Positions 60,248 to 64,000 of a stretch of 64,000 nt of DNA are shown here, in pieces (the first letter of the stretch is position 1; each line of letters begins with the position of its first letter). Where the stretch lies: assembly GCA_951813285.1 (NCBI GenBank), contig OX638355.1, forward strand, positions 318,001-382,000, written 5' to 3'. The notes beneath the pieces were generated by a model. The model had not been told where the DNA came from. It did no database searches and worked only from the letters and a program-made list of their open reading frames with translations. Source of the DNA: Terriglobia bacterium. GTDB lineage: Bacteria > Acidobacteriota > Terriglobia > Versatilivoradales > Versatilivoraceae. The position numbers and the translations under genes were made by a program.

Positions 60248-60862
60248 ATGAAGAGATCCCAAGGCCTGCGGCGAAAACGGTCGACTCCGTTGATGATACT
60301 GGTTGGCTTGATGTGGTGCGTAGGGACGGCAACGGCGAGCGGAGATCCAGGCCGCTTCGACTTCAAGCTGATGGCCACCAGCCGGACCTCCACCATGGAG
60401 AAGGAGATGAACCAGGCCTCGGCAATGGGCTTCAGGTTTGCCGCCGTCATGGGGGGAGAAACCTCATTTGGGGGTTCCGAAGTCGTGGTCATCATGCAGA
60501 AGGGACAGGAAGGTGCTTCCGGCAGCTATCAATACAGGCTGTTAGCCACCAACAAGACGTCCACCATGCAGAAAGAAATGAACCAGGCCGCCGGGGAAGG
60601 ATTTGGGTATGCCGGGCAGACCGTCTTTGAAACACGCTTTGGCGGCAAGGAGACGGTAGTGATCATGGAGCGCGACGCAGCCGCCGGAGCGGGTCAGGCC
60701 AAGTACGAGTACAAGCTGCTGGCCACCAACAAGACGTCCACCATGCAGAAGGAGTTGACTCTGGAGGGTGAAAACGGTTTCGAACTGGCGGGAATGACGG
60801 TGTCCAGGACGACGTTCGGAGGAGAGGAATTGGTATCTATCCTGCAGCGGCCGGTCAGGTAG
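60248..60862 (+). CDS. Exported protein of three tandem 49-residue repeats
   Basis: This 204-residue protein has a signal peptide (LMILVGLMWCVGTATASG). Three repeats follow (about residues 38-86, 93-141 and 152-200) with the shared pattern [FY]-x-[FY]-[KR]-L-[ML]-A-T-[SN]-[RK]-T-S-T-M-x-K-E-[ML], a G-F-x-x-A/G block, then T-x-F-G-G-x-E-x-V-x-I-[ML]-[QE]-[KR]. The pattern is like the small DUF4177-type fold repeated three times. GGAGAAGGCAA precedes ATG 60248. It is convergent with the TonB receptor. Function unknown; a periplasmic scaffold or binding role is possible. Confidence 0.75.
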   Translation: MKRSQGLRRKRSTPLMILVGLMWCVGTATASGDPGRFDFKLMATSRTSTMEKEMNQASAMGFRFAAVMGGETSFGGSEVVVIMQKGQEGASGSYQYRLLATNKTSTMQKEMNQAAGEGFGYAGQTVFETRFGGKETVVIMERDAAAGAGQAKYEYKLLATNKTSTMQKELTLEGENGFELAGMTVSRTTFGGEELVSILQRPVR

Positions 60863-61009
60863 GAGGTGGCCCGGAAGGATCTGTCCTTTTCAGGGATACC
60901 ATCGCCACCAACGGCCCCGCCTTCTTTCCGATCCTCCGGCACCGATGGGCACGTGGTCACCTGCGATGGTCACCCCCCACTCCCGCTGCCGCGATCGATC
61001 ACCCGAGAT

Positions 61010-63730
61010 CTACCAAAAGGCGTAGCGGATGCGCACACCGACCCGCCTCGGGGTGAGCACGTTGGCGAAGTAGTGCCGTGACCTGAAACCCTCTTCGGTT
61101 CGGGCGATGAGGCCGGGGGTCTGGCGGACGCCGGTCACGGCGTACTCGTCGAGCAGGTTTTCGGCATAGAACGTCAGCGTCCAGTCGTTCCTCGAGAGCG
61201 ACGCCGAAAGGTTGTGGAGGTCGTAGGCCGGCAGCCTCTCGCCACCGGCGCGCAACCCGATCCGGGTGAGCACGTCACCGACGTAGGTGTAGCCGTACAG
61301 CAACTGGAGTAGGGTCCTGTCGCCCAGCAGCATGGAGTGGCTGGCCAGCAGGCTGCCCTGATGCCGGGGCGCCCCGGACAGTCGGTCGCCCTTGAAGGCG
61401 TCCGCGCCGCCGTCCAGCAGGCCGGGCGAGTCCTGGCTCAGCTCTGCATGGGTGTAGGACCACGATCCGCGCAGGCTCAACCCGTTCGCCACACCGGCCG
61501 CCCCGGCGAACTCGATGCCGCGGCTTACGGCCCCGGCGCCGTTCAGCGTAATCGGCTGGGAGCTGAAGGGTGTGAGCCCCGCCACCTGAATGTCCTTCCA
61601 ATCCACCTGGAAGAGCGTGCCGCTGGCATTGAATCTTCCGTCCTGCCAGGAGCGGCGCATCCCGACCTCGTAGTTGGTGGTGGTATCGGGCCGGATCAGC
61701 GCCTGATCTTCATAGATGCAACCCGACTGCGGGGGATCGTTACCCGGGTCCGCGTCGGTGAGAAGGGCAATCTCTTCGTCGGTGCACACCCGGAAGTTGT
61801 TGCCGCCGCCGATGCGGTACCCTTCCGAGCGGGTGAAGTAGGCGTTCGACTGCTCGTCGAACCGGTAGCTGAGGCTCGCCTTGAACAGCATGCCGCGGTC
61901 GTTGGACTCATAGTCGGTGAAGGGCGAGTTGTAGATGGGCGTGTAGGGGAACTCGGTGAGACTGCCGGTCTCGATGCGGTAACCGAACCAACGCCCGCCG
62001 GCCGTCACGCGCCACCGTTTGCCCAGGTCACGAGATATTTCCCCGAACAGCGCCCGTTCCCCCACGGCTTCGCTCCCGAGCGCGTAGTACTCGACTGGCT
62101 CCGACACCGGATTTCCGTCCAGGATCGGCGTTACGCCCGAGAATTCCGTCAGCCCGGGCGTAAACTCGAAGCTGGTGCCGCTGCTGTCGTAGTTGTTGAA
62201 GAAAACCCCGCCGACCCAGCCCCACGGCCCTTCACCGGTCAAGACCAGCCGCGTCTCCCAGTTGAAGCGCTCCTCCCATTCGTCCTCGCGCGTATAGGCT
62301 GCGAAGCTGCGGAACTGCGATGTCAGGTCGGCGACCGAGATTCCCGGATCGATCGCCCGGGCCTGGGTCAGCGCCGGGAACTCACCCGGCAGCAGCCCCG
62401 CGATGCCGAACGCCTGGATCAGCAAGTCGGTCTGGTCGCGCTGCCCCTGTTCGCCGAAGCGCGAATAGCCGACAGCGGTGGTCAGTTCCACGCCGCCCGG
62501 CGCCCAGGTCAGTTCCAGGCTCCACAGTTGGTTCTTGCGGTCATTCGGTTCCAGAAAGCGGTGCGCGGAAACATAGCGGCCGGTGTCGAACGACCGGGCG
62601 TGATTGATCTGGCGCCCTCCGACCTGCTGATCCTGCAGGTGGTAGGCGAACAGGGCCGACAGGTTCGGAGTCGCCTCCCAAAGCATGGACAGCCGGGCCG
62701 AGATCGTCTCCTCCGTGTTGGCATCCGCTTCACGTCGCAGGTTCTCGGCCACAGCTTCCGGGTCGTTCAGGTCCGGTTCCGGTTCGGAGACGCCCGGTGT
62801 GCGAAGCAGGTAGTCGTAGTCGATGAAGCCTGGGTCGGAATAGCGATCGATGGAGCCGCGAAACGCCAGTTTGCGGGAAACCAGCGGCAGGTTGAAGGTG
62901 AGTCCGGCATCCGAGCCCGGAGCGCCGCCGTGTGCCAGCGTGAACAGGTCGCCGCGGACCTCGAAGGTGCGTCGCTCCGTGTCCGGCCGGCGCGGCAGGT
63001 AGCGCACGGCCCCCGCCAGGGTACCGGCGCCGTAAAGCGTTCCCTGGGGCCCCAGCAACACCTCCACCCGCTCGATGTCGTTGAGCCGGAGATCGATTCC
63101 CAGAGGAATGTCCCCAAGATAGGTGGCGACGCCGTTGTTGTAATTGTTGCCGGTGAACTCCGACCCGTTCAACGAGTCCGTGTTCAGACCGCGGGCGATG
63201 ATGACGTTGCTGCCCCGCGCCCCTTGGTCCACTACCGTCAGGCCGGGCGTCCAGCGCGCCAGTTCCGTCAGGTTCCCGATGGCCCGCCGCTCGAGATCGT
63301 CGCCGGTCACGGCCGAAACGCTCATCGGCACTTGCTGCGGCGGTTCCTCGAAGCGGGTGGCTGTCACCACCACCGCTTCCTCGAATGGGGCGAGACGCAG
63401 GGTTATGGCCGGCAGTTCCACCGGATCGGACCCGACGGTCACATCCTCCAGTCTCACCGTGCCGAAGCCGCTCCGGGACACAGTCACCGTGTAGGTGCCG
63501 GGAACCAGGCCAGTGAACCCGAACCGGCCACCCGCGTCAGCCTGCGCCTGGCGCGGTGTGTCCGGACCGCCGCTCAGCCTGACCCTGGCGCCGGGTAACA
63601 CGGCGCCGGTCGCATCGACGACCATGCCCGCAATCTGACCCGATTGAGAGGCGGACCCAGCGATCGCGCAGACAACCAGTCCAAGCATCCATGCACACTT
63701 GATTACCGCACCCGTTACTCCCTGTTTCAT
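61010..63730 (-). CDS. TonB-dependent receptor with N-terminal regulatory-like domain
   Basis: A 906-residue outer-membrane receptor. A signal peptide (IKCAWMLGLVVCAIAGSASQS) is followed by a carboxypeptidase-regulatory-like domain (about 28-110, GQIAGMVVDATGAVLPGARV), a plug (EEAVVVTATRFEEP is TonB-box-like; IERVEVLLGPQGTLYGAGT), then a barrel ending in IRYAFW. The plug and barrel are of the classical siderophore/oligosaccharide type, unlike the Oar-like receptor at 751. The ATG at 63730 is the best start; an upstream in-frame ATG at 63790 lacks signal-peptide sense. The substrate is unknown. No strong ribosome site was seen. Confidence 0.92.
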   Translation of the reverse strand: MKQGVTGAVIKCAWMLGLVVCAIAGSASQSGQIAGMVVDATGAVLPGARVRLSGGPDTPRQAQADAGGRFGFTGLVPGTYTVTVSRSGFGTVRLEDVTVGSDPVELPAITLRLAPFEEAVVVTATRFEEPPQQVPMSVSAVTGDDLERRAIGNLTELARWTPGLTVVDQGARGSNVIIARGLNTDSLNGSEFTGNNYNNGVATYLGDIPLGIDLRLNDIERVEVLLGPQGTLYGAGTLAGAVRYLPRRPDTERRTFEVRGDLFTLAHGGAPGSDAGLTFNLPLVSRKLAFRGSIDRYSDPGFIDYDYLLRTPGVSEPEPDLNDPEAVAENLRREADANTEETISARLSMLWEATPNLSALFAYHLQDQQVGGRQINHARSFDTGRYVSAHRFLEPNDRKNQLWSLELTWAPGGVELTTAVGYSRFGEQGQRDQTDLLIQAFGIAGLLPGEFPALTQARAIDPGISVADLTSQFRSFAAYTREDEWEERFNWETRLVLTGEGPWGWVGGVFFNNYDSSGTSFEFTPGLTEFSGVTPILDGNPVSEPVEYYALGSEAVGERALFGEISRDLGKRWRVTAGGRWFGYRIETGSLTEFPYTPIYNSPFTDYESNDRGMLFKASLSYRFDEQSNAYFTRSEGYRIGGGNNFRVCTDEEIALLTDADPGNDPPQSGCIYEDQALIRPDTTTNYEVGMRRSWQDGRFNASGTLFQVDWKDIQVAGLTPFSSQPITLNGAGAVSRGIEFAGAAGVANGLSLRGSWSYTHAELSQDSPGLLDGGADAFKGDRLSGAPRHQGSLLASHSMLLGDRTLLQLLYGYTYVGDVLTRIGLRAGGERLPAYDLHNLSASLSRNDWTLTFYAENLLDEYAVTGVRQTPGLIARTEEGFRSRHYFANVLTPRRVGVRIRYAFW

Positions 63731-63832
63731 GGCGATGTGGAGTTTGGTACCTGTTAGCCGGATGAGGTAGCGGCGCTGACTCGACCCCATTGGAAGCAGT
63801 TACCTGACCGGGCCGTATCTGAATTTAGAGGA

Positions 63833-64000
63833 CTAGTCCAGGAAGCGAATGGCGGCAAAGAGCAATCCGCCGATAGCCAGATGGATTCCGATGATTCCGG
63901 CCCCCTGAATCCACAAGGCCCTGAAGACCTCGGCCTTGAGGTTGGCAATGTCGGCCCTGGTGGAGGCCTGCAGTCCAGCGAAGTCGGTCCTGATCGCGCT
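63833..64000 (-). CDS. C-terminal part of a coiled-coil membrane protein, truncated by the window
   Basis: The last 55 residues plus stop are visible. They show a heptad-like stretch (RTDFAGLQASTRADIANLKA) and a C-terminal membrane helix (GAGIIGIHLAIGGLLFAAI) ending in RFLD. This is the layout of DUF1640/CCDC90-like small proteins. The start lies beyond the right edge. It lies about 100 bases upstream of the TonB receptor start on the same strand. It resembles the small membrane protein at 19665 only in general plan. Confidence 0.65.
   Translation of the reverse strand, partial: SAIRTDFAGLQASTRADIANLKAEVFRALWIQGAGIIGIHLAIGGLLFAAIRFLD

Noticed and set aside
61337-63598. Plus-strand open frame of about 750 codons over the second TonB receptor
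   Set aside because: It is antisense to a receptor with complete plug and barrel features and its translation has no domain-like pattern.
1-64000. tRNA, rRNA or CRISPR array
   Set aside because: No cloverleaf-type sequence, rRNA signature or regularly spaced repeat array was seen on either strand by eye; a tRNAscan or CRISPRCasFinder run would settle it.

Overview
The window looks like a GC-rich chromosomal stretch from a free-living or host-associated, glycan- and organic-acid-degrading Gram-negative bacterium, most likely an Acidobacteriota (Bryobacterales/Vicinamibacterales-like). The basis is two TonB receptors with an N-terminal carboxypeptidase-regulatory-like domain, the PSCyt1/DUF1549/DUF1553 plus DUF1501 pair, DUF1080 and Gfo/Idh/MocA proteins, phytanoyl-CoA dioxygenase-like enzymes, exported TIM-barrel isomerases and several exported sialidases. 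No rRNA, tRNA or CRISPR array was seen, so the taxonomy is inference.

Layout. 1-8.5 kb: 3' end of a TauD-like dioxygenase, an Oar-like TonB receptor, an enolase-superfamily dehydratase/racemase, a GH32-like protein and a PhoD-like phosphohydrolase lipoprotein. 8.6-13.2 kb: an orphan ribbon-helix-helix protein, a GH33-type sialidase lipoprotein, an alpha carbonic anhydrase lipoprotein, an exported MORN-like repeat protein and a Tat-exported TIM-barrel protein. 13.4-19.4 kb: a five-gene minus-strand catabolic operon (SDR, a fused E1alpha-E1beta-lipoyl dehydrogenase, isomerase, SDR, isomerase). 19.4-26.1 kb: a small membrane protein behind a repeated promoter/leader element, a second minus-strand operon (Gfo/Idh/MocA, Nramp-like transporter with a large insert, GHL10-type glycosidase) and a DUF1080 protein.

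26.1-36.6 kb is an accessory, defence-like island: a SNF2/RapA-type helicase, a 63-residue protein and a sacsin-like GHKL ATPase of visibly lower GC, then recQ sandwiched between two about 80% identical vapBC modules. 36.8-43.9 kb returns to metabolism: DUF1501, a PSCyt1/DUF1549/DUF1553 protein, a phytanoyl-CoA dioxygenase-like enzyme and a Tat-exported BNR protein. 43.9-49.2 kb holds a second defence-like unit: a DUF4143-type AAA ATPase, probably on a leaderless transcript, translationally coupled to a 1365-residue STAND-type ATPase with a C-terminal PD-(D/E)XK nuclease-like motif. 49.4-64 kb: a second copy of the promoter/leader element, a glucose/sorbosone dehydrogenase-like protein, a sodium:solute symporter, a decayed repeat-rich gap, an HpcH/HpaI aldolase, a second phytanoyl-CoA dioxygenase, a higBA module with a frameshifted toxin, a second non-canonical Nramp-like transporter, a third sialidase, a triple-repeat secreted protein, a second TonB receptor and the 3' end of a coiled-coil membrane protein.

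The metabolic genes fit together as uptake and breakdown of complex glycans or decorated sugars: TonB receptors and exported sialidases or glycosidases outside, Gfo/Idh/MocA, SDR and TIM-barrel enzymes inside, and symporter or Nramp-like carriers at the inner membrane. The most interesting candidates for undescribed systems are the STAND-nuclease/DUF4143 pair, the SNF2-GHKL unit and the paired promoter/leader element.
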